From Clostridia bacterium (GTDB lineage: Bacteria; Bacillota; Clostridia; TANB77; CAG-508): 44,264 bases of DNA. The notes beneath the pieces are model-generated. The model worked only from the letters and a program-made list of their open reading frames with translations. It did not search any database and was not told the DNA's origin. Where the stretch lies: NCBI GenBank assembly GCA_900752095.1, contig CAADUD010000061.1:1-44264 (forward strand), read 5' to 3'. A program made the position numbers and the translations under genes. The stretch's first letter is position 1. The number at the start of each line of letters is the position of its first letter. Below, piece after piece: positions 18,756 through 26,089 of this stretch.

Positions 18756-19592
18756 ATGCGTGAAATATTATTAAATGACATATTAAAAATACCAGAAAGC
18801 GAAATACAAGATTACAAAGTTAAATTTAATGTTAATAATGGTCATACAGAGCCGTTACTTGTAATGAGTATAAGTTATGATGAAATTTGTAATTGGATAG
18901 CTTGGAAAAAAGAAAAAGATGATTTACCTAGACCAAAAGTAATTGGGTTTGTAAGATACTACACAGCTAGTCAAGAGCAATGGATATTTGCTGGAGCATA
19001 TGCAGTAAATAAAAAAAGTAACTTTTATGAAATTAAAGAGGGTGTTGGTTATGAATTAACACCTATTACAGAGTATCAAAATTTATATGGCAGATTAGTT
19101 GTAGAATATAAAAATACAACCCAGCAATTAAAAAGAAATGCAGAAAATGTTTTAAATGATATAAAGGTAGTAGAATTATTAAAAAAACCATATAATGGTG
19201 TAGAATTTGAAGGATATAATAATATAAATCTAACATTTCAAGAATTAGAAGTCGTTATAAAAAATAATGTAGAAGAATGGAAAAGAAAATTAGAAAATGT
19301 AACTGGTATATATATGTTATTTGATAAAAGCACTGGAAAAAAATACATAGGTAGTGCTTATGGAGAAAGTGGTATATGGAAAAGATGGAGTGATTATATC
19401 TACTCAAATAATGGTGGAAATAAAGAGATGTTGCAATTAGATAATGATTATATAAGAGATAATTTTACGTTTACTCTTTTAGAATGGTATGCAATAGGAA
19501 CCAATTTTGATTTTATAATATCAAGAGAAAATTATTGGAAAAAAGTAATGCTATCAAGAAAAATAGATGGTTATGGATATAACGATAATTAA
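18756..19592 (+). CDS. GIY-YIG domain protein with long N-terminal domain
   Basis: 278 residues, start after AAAAAGGAGAAATAATT. The C-terminal domain (about 182-276) is GIY-YIG: GIYMLFD 184-190, KKYIGSAYG 195-203, Arg in IWKRWSDY and a Glu in SRENYW as candidate metal ligand. The N-terminal 175 residues carry no motif I know; they are mixed alpha/beta with several tryptophans (ICNWIAWKK, EQWIFAGAY) and may recognise the target. Known proteins of this build are restriction-like or mobile-element-associated nucleases, but the specific role is open. It abuts a decayed region and lies 1.3 kb from the mobile element's left end. Confidence 0.78.
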   Translation: MREILLNDILKIPESEIQDYKVKFNVNNGHTEPLLVMSISYDEICNWIAWKKEKDDLPRPKVIGFVRYYTASQEQWIFAGAYAVNKKSNFYEIKEGVGYELTPITEYQNLYGRLVVEYKNTTQQLKRNAENVLNDIKVVELLKKPYNGVEFEGYNNINLTFQELEVVIKNNVEEWKRKLENVTGIYMLFDKSTGKKYIGSAYGESGIWKRWSDYIYSNNGGNKEMLQLDNDYIRDNFTFTLLEWYAIGTNFDFIISRENYWKKVMLSRKIDGYGYNDN

Positions 19593-19766
19593 TCGGAGCT
19601 TGTGACATGAAAAACAATAATGAAATCGCAATACTAAAAGAAAAAGATTTACTTATATAGGATTATTATAATTTATATTACTAGATTTTATTTTTATTAT
19701 CTTTTTTATTAATAAATATTTTGGAAAAGATATAATTGTATTGATAAAAAAGAATTTAAGAATGAA

Positions 19767-19907
19767 TCAATAGTTAGAAGTCAAATCAATAACTTCTAAC
19801 TGCAATTTTTCAGCAAACACTTGTTGAGACATTTTAGATTCTTTTCTTAATTCTCTTAATTTATTTCCTGATATATTTTTGAATTCATTGTATTTTGCTA
19901 TTTTCAT
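19767..19907 (-). pseudogene. Truncated XRE helix-turn-helix gene remnant
   Basis: From ATG 19907 the frame reads 46 residues: MKIAKYNEFKNISGNKLREL, then RKESKMSQQVFAEKLQL. This is the first half of an XRE DNA-binding domain, before it ends in unrelated sequence and TGA. The break coincides with a perfect 10-bp inverted repeat AGTTAGAAGT/ACTTCTAACT (about 19770-19800). A functional regulator would need a further two or three helices. It is probably a relic, part of the decayed stretch 19593-20850. Confidence 0.5.
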
Positions 19908-20050
19908 TATCATGCCTCGTTTCGCTTTATTAACGAATCAATTGTACTATTTTTGCTTTCAAAAATATCTCTAATAAAGCGAATTGATATTGGCAAACTT
20001 CTAATTTTATTATTTAATATATTAAAAGATAAAAAATCTAGAGGAGATCA

Positions 20051-20257
20051 ATAGATTTAATAGAAACACCAACATCAGTAATGCAAAGTATCCGACCAAT
20101 AAATGATACAAGTGTAATTGTTAGTGAAAGTAGGATGGGTGTTAGAATAATAGATTTAATGCAAGGTTTTTACTCTTTACTAATCATAGCAGGATTAATA
20201 GATATGATAAAAAGCAAAAAGCGAAAGGCAAAAGAATTTTTGTTGGAACTACTATAA
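20051..20257 (+). pseudogene. Remnant of a membrane-protein gene lacking a start codon
   Basis: An open frame of 68 codons runs from 20051 to TAA 20257, reading IDLIETPTSVMQSIRPIND and ending in a membrane helix (FYSLLIIAGLIDMIKSKKRK). GAGGAG sits just upstream, but the codon at the expected start position is ATA, so the start appears to have been lost. Family not recognised. Confidence 0.4.
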
Positions 20258-20340
20258 TAGTAGTTCCGTGTATTCTTAATTAGATATCAAGTATCGTTAA
20301 AGTTAATATGTTATTAAATATATAGAAGAGGATTTAAAGG

Positions 20341-20837
20341 AAGAAAGTAATAGAATCAAAAGAAAGAAAAAATTTATCTTCAGGAAAATTTGCAAAATTA
20401 TTTATTAACCTCTTTTTTCTTAATAGTATTTTTGTTGGAATTGTACTTTAGATTGTTTATGAAATAGGAAAAAGATTTTTACCTACTGCAGCAACTACTA
20501 TTTTAAGTTTTGTATTAGTATTTGCAGGAATAGTAAAAATATTTTATCAGTAATAAAAGAATCTTTTTATGAGGGAAAAATCTATCAAGCAGATATTGAT
20601 AAAATTGCACAAAATATAGTTTTAATATTTATTGTGTTATTAATTATTAATGTGAGATTAGATTATGTGTCATATGCAGGTTCATTAAAATTTTCTAAAG
20701 TATTAGGCTTAGGAGATATTGCTTTTAGAAATTTTATAATAAATATTATTATAAATATTGTAATGTATACAATTATAGCAATATCTTGTAGAATAAAATT
20801 TTTAAAAGAATGTAAAAATCCAGAGAATATTATATAA
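20341..20837 (+). pseudogene. Fragmented multipass membrane-protein gene
   Basis: Three reading-frame pieces with hydrophobic helices follow each other, interrupted by stops and frame changes: about 20375-20553 (KLFINLFFLNSIFVGIVL, stop, then IVYEIGKRFLPTAATTIL) and 20550-20837 (AQNIVLIFIVLLIINVRLDY onward to the stop). No intact start or full frame exists. Together with 19593-19750, which also holds only short broken frames, this looks like an old island undergoing decay. Confidence 0.45.
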
Positions 20838-20889
20838 ATAAAAATTTGTACCTATAATAAGAAAAATATTATGGGTACAAATTTTTATC

Positions 20890-20905
20890 TTTCTGGTCGA
20901 GGCGA
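20890..20905. repeat. attL core
   Basis: TTTCTGGTCGAGGCGA is identical to the 3' end of the tRNA-Pro gene at 31249-31264. This is the left attachment-site copy, formed when the integrase recombined into the tRNA gene. Confidence 0.85.
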
Positions 20906-20954
20906 GGAGAATTTGCTTTTGAAAGTTGTTTATTCTCTAATACTTTGTCATTTT

Positions 20955-20976
20955 TTGAATGTAGTTTGAATGCAGT
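20955..20976 (+). repeat. Tandem 11-bp arm-type sites at the left end
   Basis: TTGAATGTAGT (20955-20965) and TTGAATGCAGT (20966-20976) lie head to tail, 50 bases inside attL. The same motif occurs four times just inside attR. This is the layout expected of integrase or excisionase arm-binding sites. Confidence 0.6.
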
Positions 20977-21038
20977 TAAATCAACATATTAAATAAAATT
21001 TAAATTTTTGCATATAATATAAAAAATGTTCAATTTAC

Positions 21039-21067
21039 TTGACATTTTTTATAAAAAATTATATAAT
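21039..21067 (+). promoter_or_regulatory. Consensus promoter of the small structured RNA
   Basis: A perfect TTGACA (21039-21044), a 17-base spacer and a perfect TATAAT (21062-21067) predict a start near 21074. No coding frame follows before the terminator-like structure. Confidence 0.8.
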
Positions 21068-21073
21068 TTTTAT

Positions 21074-21153
21074 AACAGAACAAAAGTAGGCTGATGTAGC
21101 ACCAACAGAAGGGTGTGTTAGGTTAGACGACTAACCTCATCAGCCACTCTTTT
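21074..21153 (+). ncRNA. Candidate structured small RNA with three-way junction
   Basis: An RNA of about 80 nt is predicted from the promoter to a U-run. An outer stem pairs GGCTGATG (21089-21096) with CATCAGCC (21138-21145), extended by AGT/ACT across one bulged A. Inside are two hairpins: CACC/GGTG (21100-21103 with 21112-21115) and a perfect 7-bp AGGTTAG/CTAACCT (21120-21126 with 21131-21137, loop ACGA). CTCTTTTTTATT follows, so the whole fold is also an intrinsic terminator. It has no open reading frame. It lies convergent to, and five bases from, the DUF3800 gene stop, so it could regulate that gene, guide or neutralise its product, or simply be a decoy or terminator RNA. Confidence 0.55.
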
Positions 21154-21157
21154 TTAT

Positions 21158-21904
21158 TTAAATAATTTTATTCCATATCCGCATAAAATTATTTAATTTA
21201 TTAGCTCTGACAGCAGGTAATAATGATTTGAAAAATATATCCTCATTATTTTCAAATTTTTTATGTATTGCCCCTGCACAGAAATCTGCACATTGTATTC
21301 CACAAGAATAGTTTGAATCTATAAACACTAAACTTTCACAGAAATTGGGGAATTTTATATAATGTGTACCAAGACTTCTTGCTCTTAAATAAGCAATTTG
21401 CAGTTCTTTGTCTAATTTATTGTTATTATCATTTTTTCTACTATCTGTAAACATCAAAGCAGGAGTCATTGCATTTCTTCCATCTCTATCCGAGATTTCC
21501 ATACATACTCTTTCCATTAATAAGTTTAATGCAAATGCATATAAATCATTATGGTTTTTTATATCAGTACGATTTTTGTAACAATTTTCTTTATCCATTA
21601 CAATTCCAATAACAGAATTTTTATAATTTGAGATCATATTTATAATATCTTGTTTCATATTTTTATATTGTTCAAAATTTAAGCCTAATTTAGAATATGT
21701 ACAACTCCATTTTACTTCGGTAGACTCTTTTAATCCATATTTTATTTTTATATCTTTAAATTTTGTTTCTATTTCTAATATATTATCTGCATTAATCATA
21801 AAGCCACTTAGTGTAAAGAATTTACTACTATCTTTAGTTAAACTGTTTTTTTCACTATCCCAACCTCCAGGTTGTCCCGATTCATCTATAAATACTATAT
21901 ACAT
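21158..21904 (-). CDS. DUF3800 protein (predicted RNase H-like fold)
   Basis: Start MYIVFIDESG at ATG 21904, after AGAAAGGACAAAGTT; 248 residues. The upstream extension to 21943 lacks a ribosome site. The N-terminal strand carrying Asp7 and Glu8 in IDESG, followed by FFTLSGFMI, is the DUF3800 signature; further acidic residues (IVMDKENCY, MFTDSRKNDNNNKLD, IQCADFCAGA) fit the RNase H-like active-site pattern described for the family. No biochemical activity is established for most members; they are common in mobile and defence islands. The gene is divergent from the zinc-ribbon gene at 22078 and convergent with the small RNA candidate. Confidence 0.85.
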   Translation of the reverse strand: MYIVFIDESGQPGGWDSEKNSLTKDSSKFFTLSGFMINADNILEIETKFKDIKIKYGLKESTEVKWSCTYSKLGLNFEQYKNMKQDIINMISNYKNSVIGIVMDKENCYKNRTDIKNHNDLYAFALNLLMERVCMEISDRDGRNAMTPALMFTDSRKNDNNNKLDKELQIAYLRARSLGTHYIKFPNFCESLVFIDSNYSCGIQCADFCAGAIHKKFENNEDIFFKSLLPAVRANKLNNFMRIWNKII

Positions 21905-21936
21905 AACTTTGTCCTTTCTACTGTTTTGTAAAATAA

Positions 21937-22066
21937 TAGACATGTCATCGTTGACTTTTTAGATGTCTACATATATAATATAAAAAAAACAGCTATAAGT
22001 CAATATGAATCAAAAAAATAAAATGGACATTATAAAAAATTTAAAATTGTATATATTAAATGTCTA
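21937..22066. promoter_or_regulatory. Divergent control region with repeated ATGTCTA motif
   Basis: TAGACAT (21937-21943) is inverted relative to ATGTCTA (21963-21969), and another ATGTCTA lies directly before the ribosome site of the 22078 gene (22060-22066). GGACAT near 22025-22030 is a partial match. The repeated heptamer flanks both divergent starts, as a shared operator would. Confidence 0.4.
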
Positions 22067-22077
22067 GAGGAGGTTTT

Positions 22078-23109
22078 ATGAAATTAGAAAAAAAATACCC
22101 AATTGATATTGCTTTTATGATAGGTAGTGCATTGGATAAAGATAATAAATATTATATATTAAATTCTAATGAATTTAATAATAATGAATATCCTATTCTT
22201 AATATAGGGCAGATTGCAGTTGATTATTTTAATATGGATTTGCATAAGTGGGCATCTATAATAGATAACAGTAAAGGTAATAATTTTACAGAATTTTTAA
22301 TAAATATAATTAAAGATTCGTCAAAGGAATATAACTATGTTTTATCTGTTCTATTATGCAATGAATTAATACTTCTTATTAATGAACTATTGGATTCAAA
22401 AAATTATACAACATTTTACGAAAATAAATTTCATGAAATTTCAGAGTTTTATGATACATATTTAAAACATTATGGAAGCATTCCAAATGAATCTAGTGAT
22501 ATTCAAGAAATCTTAACAAGTTTAATAACATATATAGGTACTTATAAGAATTTATATAAAGTTTTTATTAAAGATTTTTTTGAGGATAAACAAGAAGCTG
22601 TTAGCATTATTAATGAACTTTTTCCAAACAGTATGGAATTGAAATACACAATTATTCCAAAAATTGATATTAAAAATAATACTTATTTTTTTCAAGAAGT
22701 TTTTAAAATAACTACATTAAATGATTTTATGAAGTATGATATATTAAAAATTATTGAAAGAAAAATCAATATAAATATTTGCAAAAATTGTGGAAAGTAT
22801 TTTATTCCAAAAAATAAATCAAACGAGAAATATTGTAATAATATTTTTGAAAATGGAAAAACATGTAAAGAGCTTTCATATCAATTAAAATTGAGTAATG
22901 ATGAAGTAGAAAAAATTTACAGAAATTCATATAAAACTCAAAATGCCAAAAAACAAAGGAATAGTCATATAAAAAATATTGATAAAAAATTTAAAAATTG
23001 GTCTATTAAGGCAAAAGAGCAAAAAGACTTGTGTAAAAATGGAACAATAACAATAGAAACATTTAAAAAATGGCTAGAAGATAATAATAATTGGCATAAA
23101 AATAATTAG
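22078..23109 (+). CDS. Zinc-ribbon protein of unknown function (DUF6076-like)
   Basis: The start is ATG 22078 (MKLEKKYP); ATG 22060 is upstream of, and includes, the AGAGGAGG site. 343 residues. The first 220 are helical with no motif I know. A four-cysteine ribbon follows: Cys235, Cys238, Cys253 and Cys263 (CKNCGKYF ... YCNN ... TCKELSY). A highly basic helical tail (KTQNAKKQRNSHIKNIDKKF) suggests nucleic-acid contact. The layout resembles DUF6076 proteins found in Firmicute accessory regions, but I am not certain of that assignment. Divergent from the DUF3800 gene, which hints that the two act together. Confidence 0.75.
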   Translation: MKLEKKYPIDIAFMIGSALDKDNKYYILNSNEFNNNEYPILNIGQIAVDYFNMDLHKWASIIDNSKGNNFTEFLINIIKDSSKEYNYVLSVLLCNELILLINELLDSKNYTTFYENKFHEISEFYDTYLKHYGSIPNESSDIQEILTSLITYIGTYKNLYKVFIKDFFEDKQEAVSIINELFPNSMELKYTIIPKIDIKNNTYFFQEVFKITTLNDFMKYDILKIIERKININICKNCGKYFIPKNKSNEKYCNNIFENGKTCKELSYQLKLSNDEVEKIYRNSYKTQNAKKQRNSHIKNIDKKFKNWSIKAKEQKDLCKNGTITIETFKKWLEDNNNWHKNN

Positions 23110-23140
23110 CAAAGAAAAAATTTCTTTGCTAATTATTTTT
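23101..23140. terminator. Bidirectional terminator between convergent genes
   Basis: A perfect 17-bp stem (23101-23117 with 23121-23137, loop AAA) contains the stop codons of both the zinc-ribbon gene and the convergent Fic gene. A U-run follows on the plus strand. Confidence 0.85.
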
Positions 23141-23812
23141 ATATCCAAACTTCTCCATTCTTTCTTCTTCTCTAGTAGATAATTCTTTTAGCCATTCAGC
23201 TAATCCATTACTATCATTATTTCTTAAAAATTCAAAATATTTTACCCTATCTTCTTTTGCAATAACAACAGGTGGTATATCATTCTTTAGTAATTCATAA
23301 TTTATAAGTAATCTACCCGTTCTTCCATTTCCATCTTCAAAAGGATGTATTCTTTCAAAATCAATATGATACTTAGCAATTTTAGTAAAAATATCTTGTT
23401 CATCGTGATTATAGTTATATATATAATACATCATTAAATTTGGAACTTTTTCAGGCTCTGGTGGGATATGTTCACTACCTTGAATAAATACTTGTACAGT
23501 TCTATAACCTTCCGTATCTTTAATATCTCTATTTATAGTTTCATTTAATTTTTTTATAAATCTTTCATCAAATTCTTCATTATTTTGTAAATTCTTAAAA
23601 ACTAATTCTAATGCTTTTTTATGATTTATAGCCTCATATATTTCCCTTGGTTCTTTTCCTTCGATTTTAAAGCTATTATCATTGTAAAGAATAGCATAAG
23701 TTTCAGCATAAGTAAGGGTACTTCCTTCTATAGCATTTGAATGATAAGTACTTCTTGTAATTAAATCTTCTAAATAATCTTTATTATTTAAAACAAATTC
23801 TAAAATTTTCAT
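23129..23812 (-). CDS. Fic-domain protein (predicted AMP transferase)
   Basis: About 227 residues from ATG 23812, eight bases after AGAGGAA; ATG 23818 lies nearly on top of the site. The Fic active site HPFEDGNGRTGR is complete, with the catalytic His near residue 156. An N-terminal helix with SNAIEG matches the inhibitory motif (S/T)xxxE(G/N), so this is a self-inhibited class II Fic. Family chemistry: transfer of AMP (or another NMP) from a nucleotide to a hydroxyl on a target protein. Ten bases separate it from the XRE regulator upstream on the same strand, so they form one operon under that regulator's autoregulated promoter. The target is unknown. Confidence 0.92.
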   Translation of the reverse strand: MKILEFVLNNKDYLEDLITRSTYHSNAIEGSTLTYAETYAILYNDNSFKIEGKEPREIYEAINHKKALELVFKNLQNNEEFDERFIKKLNETINRDIKDTEGYRTVQVFIQGSEHIPPEPEKVPNLMMYYIYNYNHDEQDIFTKIAKYHIDFERIHPFEDGNGRTGRLLINYELLKNDIPPVVIAKEDRVKYFEFLRNNDSNGLAEWLKELSTREEERMEKFGYKNN

Positions 23813-23828
23813 AAACATTTCCTCTTTC

Positions 23829-24578
23829 TTATAATCTACTCATTATATCAATATACTCTCCAGCAGTTAATACTGTTTTAGGTAAATGTAATTGAGTATA
23901 ATAAGTATCTTTACTTTTTTGATATATAGCATCTATAATTTTGCAATTTTCATCTTTATCAATTGTCATTACTAGACCTAACACATTATATTTTTGTGAT
24001 AATTTTGTAGTATATAAAGCAATTCTATCAGTTGCATTAAGTGGCATTTCTTCATCATCAAAAGAATCAATTTCAACAATTATAATACTATTTTCTAAAT
24101 CTTTAATTTTCATCATAATTTGTGGTTTAGGATCCTTGCTGTTTACAAAATCATTAAATATATCATCTATTTCTAGCATAGAAATATTTGTATTTGTTAT
24201 AGTTTCTCCAAAAGTAGTTTTTCCTACACCACAACATAATTCGTTTATTGCTGTACTTAGTGTAGTATCATTTTTGTACATTTCTTTTACTTTATCCATT
24301 CTCTTTTTTGTAAAGTTGTATTTATCTTTAATACCAGATATATCAAGTGTATCTCTATCTGTTTCATCTACAAAAACATCTGGTATTCTTCCAAGTAAAT
24401 AATCTATTGAAACATTAAAAATTGTAGCTATTTTTTTTATTGCTTCTATATTTGGCTCTCTCATATCTAATTCATATTTTGATATTGCTGCAGGTTCTAC
24501 TCCTAATCTCGTAGCAATATCTTTTTGAGTAAATCCATTTTTTTCTCTTAAATACTTTATTCTTTCGCCATTTGTCAT
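23829..24578 (-). CDS. XRE-family repressor with C-terminal sensor-like domain
   Basis: 249 residues, start after AAAAAGGAGAAAAAATT. A complete helix-turn-helix domain fills 5-62 (RIKYLREKNGFTQKDIATRL, then PAAISKYELDMREPN and IFNVSIDYLLGR). The remaining 185 residues contain an alpha/beta region (IMMKIKDLENSIIIVEIDSF) that I do not recognise. It probably binds the ATCCAAAATGGAT-type palindromes found in its own promoter and in the divergent promoter of the Xis/Rep/integrase operon. It would therefore be the element's master repressor and keep excision silent (inference from placement). Fic follows as the next gene. Confidence 0.88.
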   Translation of the reverse strand: MTNGERIKYLREKNGFTQKDIATRLGVEPAAISKYELDMREPNIEAIKKIATIFNVSIDYLLGRIPDVFVDETDRDTLDISGIKDKYNFTKKRMDKVKEMYKNDTTLSTAINELCCGVGKTTFGETITNTNISMLEIDDIFNDFVNSKDPKPQIMMKIKDLENSIIIVEIDSFDDEEMPLNATDRIALYTTKLSQKYNVLGLVMTIDKDENCKIIDAIYQKSKDTYYTQLHLPKTVLTAGEYIDIMSRL

Positions 24579-24608
24579 AATTTTTTCTCCTTTTTAATTT
24601 ATGTTTAA

Positions 24609-24637
24609 ATTTTATCATATCCATTTTGGAAAGTCAA
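24609..24637 (-). promoter_or_regulatory. Promoter of the XRE-fic operon, operator in the spacer
   Basis: On the minus strand TTGACT (24637-24632), 17 bases and TAAAAT (24614-24609). The operator ATCCATTTTGGA (24619-24630) fills the spacer, which supports autorepression. Confidence 0.75.
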
Positions 24638-24840
24638 TAATTGCTGATAATTAAATATTTTTACTATAAAAGTTTTAGAAAGTTAAAAAAATTTTGAAAA
24701 AGGTATTGACAATATATCCATTTTGGATTATTATATAAATATCCAAAACGGATATAGATAAATTTGAAAGGAGGTATGCTATAAAAGTAAAAATATAAAT
24801 AGATATTTATTTTTTTACTTATCAAGTATCCAAAATGGAT
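24619..24840. promoter_or_regulatory. Four palindromic operators ATCCAAAATGGAT
   Basis: Copies: 24619-24630 (ATCCATTTTGGA), 24716-24728 (ATCCATTTTGGAT), 24741-24753 (ATCCAAAACGGAT) and 24828-24840 (ATCCAAAATGGAT). All match ATCCA-N3-YGGAT or its complement with dyad symmetry. Their placement in both divergent promoters and downstream of the rightward start is that of a phage-like repressor switch. The third and fourth are each followed by an ATAAA(A)TTT-AAAGGAGG block, so operator plus ribosome site has been duplicated. Confidence 0.75.
24706..24734 (+). promoter_or_regulatory. Promoter of the Xis/Rep/integrase operon, operator in the spacer
   Basis: TTGACA (24706-24711), 17 bases and TATTAT (24729-24734). 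Operator ATCCATTTTGGAT (24716-24728) sits between the boxes and a second operator lies immediately downstream. Confidence 0.75.
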
Positions 24841-24868
24841 TTATAAAATTTCAAAGGAGGACAAAATT

Positions 24869-25114
24869 ATGAATGAAAATTTTAGTGAAGAACTTAAGAA
24901 AGAATTAGTAAAACAAGCTATAAAAAGCTTAGATGATCCATTTAAAATGCTAACTGTAAAAGATGTAGCAAAAGATTTATATATGGGAGAAAACAAAACA
25001 AACGAAATATTTAATCGTGCAGATTTTCCATCTGTGAATATTGGTAAAACAAGAAAAATACAAAAAATTGCTTATATTCTTTGGAAGATGGAAAAAAGGA
25101 TTGATGTTATATGA
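24869..25114 (+). CDS. Excisionase-like small DNA-binding protein
   Basis: 81 residues, start after AAAGGAGGACAAAATT. The central part (MLTVKDVAKDLYMGENKTNE, then IFNRADFPSVNIGKTRKIQK) follows the winged-helix excisionase/MerR-like pattern: a helix-turn-helix starting TVKDVA, and an arginine/lysine-rich wing. Xis proteins bend DNA at att arms and switch the integrase toward excision. As first gene of the operon that ends in the integrase, and under the palindromic operators, this is the expected place for Xis. It could instead be a general regulator. Confidence 0.7.
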   Translation: MNENFSEELKKELVKQAIKSLDDPFKMLTVKDVAKDLYMGENKTNEIFNRADFPSVNIGKTRKIQKIAYILWKMEKRIDVI

Positions 25115-25266
25115 AAAATTTAAAAAGCATTTATACAAAAGTACACTTTGGCGAGCAGACTTTTGCACAAATGCCACATAAAGATATTCGCAACCTTTAT
25201 ATAAATAGTATATCATTTTTCCTTATTTTTAACAATAGAAAATTAAGTAGAAATACTGGAAAGTGA
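25111..25266 (+). CDS. 51-residue protein translationally coupled to the Xis-like gene
   Basis: ATG 25111 overlaps the TGA of the preceding gene (ATGA), so it can be translated by the same ribosomes. It runs 51 codons to TGA 25266, eight bases before the next gene. It is basic overall, with a hydrophobic patch YINSISFFLIF. No family is recognisable. It could be a real small element protein or a filler frame; the coupled start and tight packing favour real. Confidence 0.45.
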   Translation: MKNLKSIYTKVHFGEQTFAQMPHKDIRNLYINSISFFLIFNNRKLSRNTGK

Positions 25267-25273
25267 GTAAATT

Positions 25274-26077
25274 ATGGAAAAAACAAAAAGATATTATTGG
25301 ATAAAATTAAAAACTGATTTCTTTAATTTAGCTGAAATAGATTTCTTATTATCACAAAAAGATGGTTGTCAGTATATTGTTTTATATCAAATGCTATGCC
25401 TACAAACTGCTAATAATAATGGAGAATTGGCATCACGAGTTGGAGAAATGATTATTCCCTATGATCCAGATAAAATAGCAAGAGATACTAAATATTTTAG
25501 TAAAGATACTGTTATTGTTGCTATGGAACTATTTAAAAAACTAAATTTAATTTATACAGATGATGGAATTTGTCTAAAAATAGCAGGATTTGAAAATATG
25601 GTAGGTAGTGAAACTGGTTGGGCAAAACAAAAAAGAGAACAAAGAGAAAAGCAAAAATTATTAAGTGGACAATGTCCACCAAATAGTCCACAAGAGATAG
25701 ATATAGATAAAGAGTTAGATATAGAAATAGATGAAGATATAGAAAATGATGGATTGAATGATGGATTAGATTTAATTAATTTAAAATTAAATAAAACAAA
25801 TTTAGTTCAAAAAGAAACAGCAAAATATAATGCAATTTTTATACAAAAGAAAATATATTTCGAAAACTCAGAATATTTACCAGAAAGTGTACTAACTCAA
25901 ATAAAACTATATCAATTGGCATTAAAAAGATTATATGACAATAAGCAAGGTGAATTATTAGAAAAAGTAACTTTACCTATACTTGAAAAAGTATTTGGTA
26001 ATATTTCAAAAAATAAAAATATTGAAAACATAATAGAATACTATATTTCAAGTTTGATAAACGAGCTTGCAAAATAG
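25274..26077 (+). CDS. Replisome-organizer N-domain protein (element replication)
   Basis: 267 residues. The N-terminal 120 residues (RYYWIKLKTDFFNLAEIDFL, GCQYIVLYQMLCLQTANNNG, the IPYDPDKIARDTKYFSKDTV stretch) match the phage replisome-organizer N-terminal domain, a winged helix that binds the origin. A basic linker (WAKQKREQREKQKL) follows, then a low-complexity acidic stretch (DIDKELDIEIDEDIENDG) and a helical C-terminal part that may load a helicase. Such proteins let integrative elements replicate after excision. It lies between the Xis-like gene and the integrase, 12 bases before the latter. The origin itself is not identifiable. Confidence 0.82.
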   Translation: MEKTKRYYWIKLKTDFFNLAEIDFLLSQKDGCQYIVLYQMLCLQTANNNGELASRVGEMIIPYDPDKIARDTKYFSKDTVIVAMELFKKLNLIYTDDGICLKIAGFENMVGSETGWAKQKREQREKQKLLSGQCPPNSPQEIDIDKELDIEIDEDIENDGLNDGLDLINLKLNKTNLVQKETAKYNAIFIQKKIYFENSEYLPESVLTQIKLYQLALKRLYDNKQGELLEKVTLPILEKVFGNISKNKNIENIIEYYISSLINELAK

Positions 26078-26089
26078 GAGGTCAAAATT

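Noticed and set aside
20906..20940. GAGAAT/ATTCTC inverted repeat beside attL as a CRISPR-like or IS end
   Set aside because: It is a single 6-bp pair with no repetition and no transposase; no CRISPR array is visible anywhere in the window.
23941..24402. 153-codon plus-strand frame opposite the XRE repressor
   Set aside because: Shadow of the repressor gene: Ser/Ile/Val-rich, no ribosome site, on the wrong strand relative to the mapped promoters.
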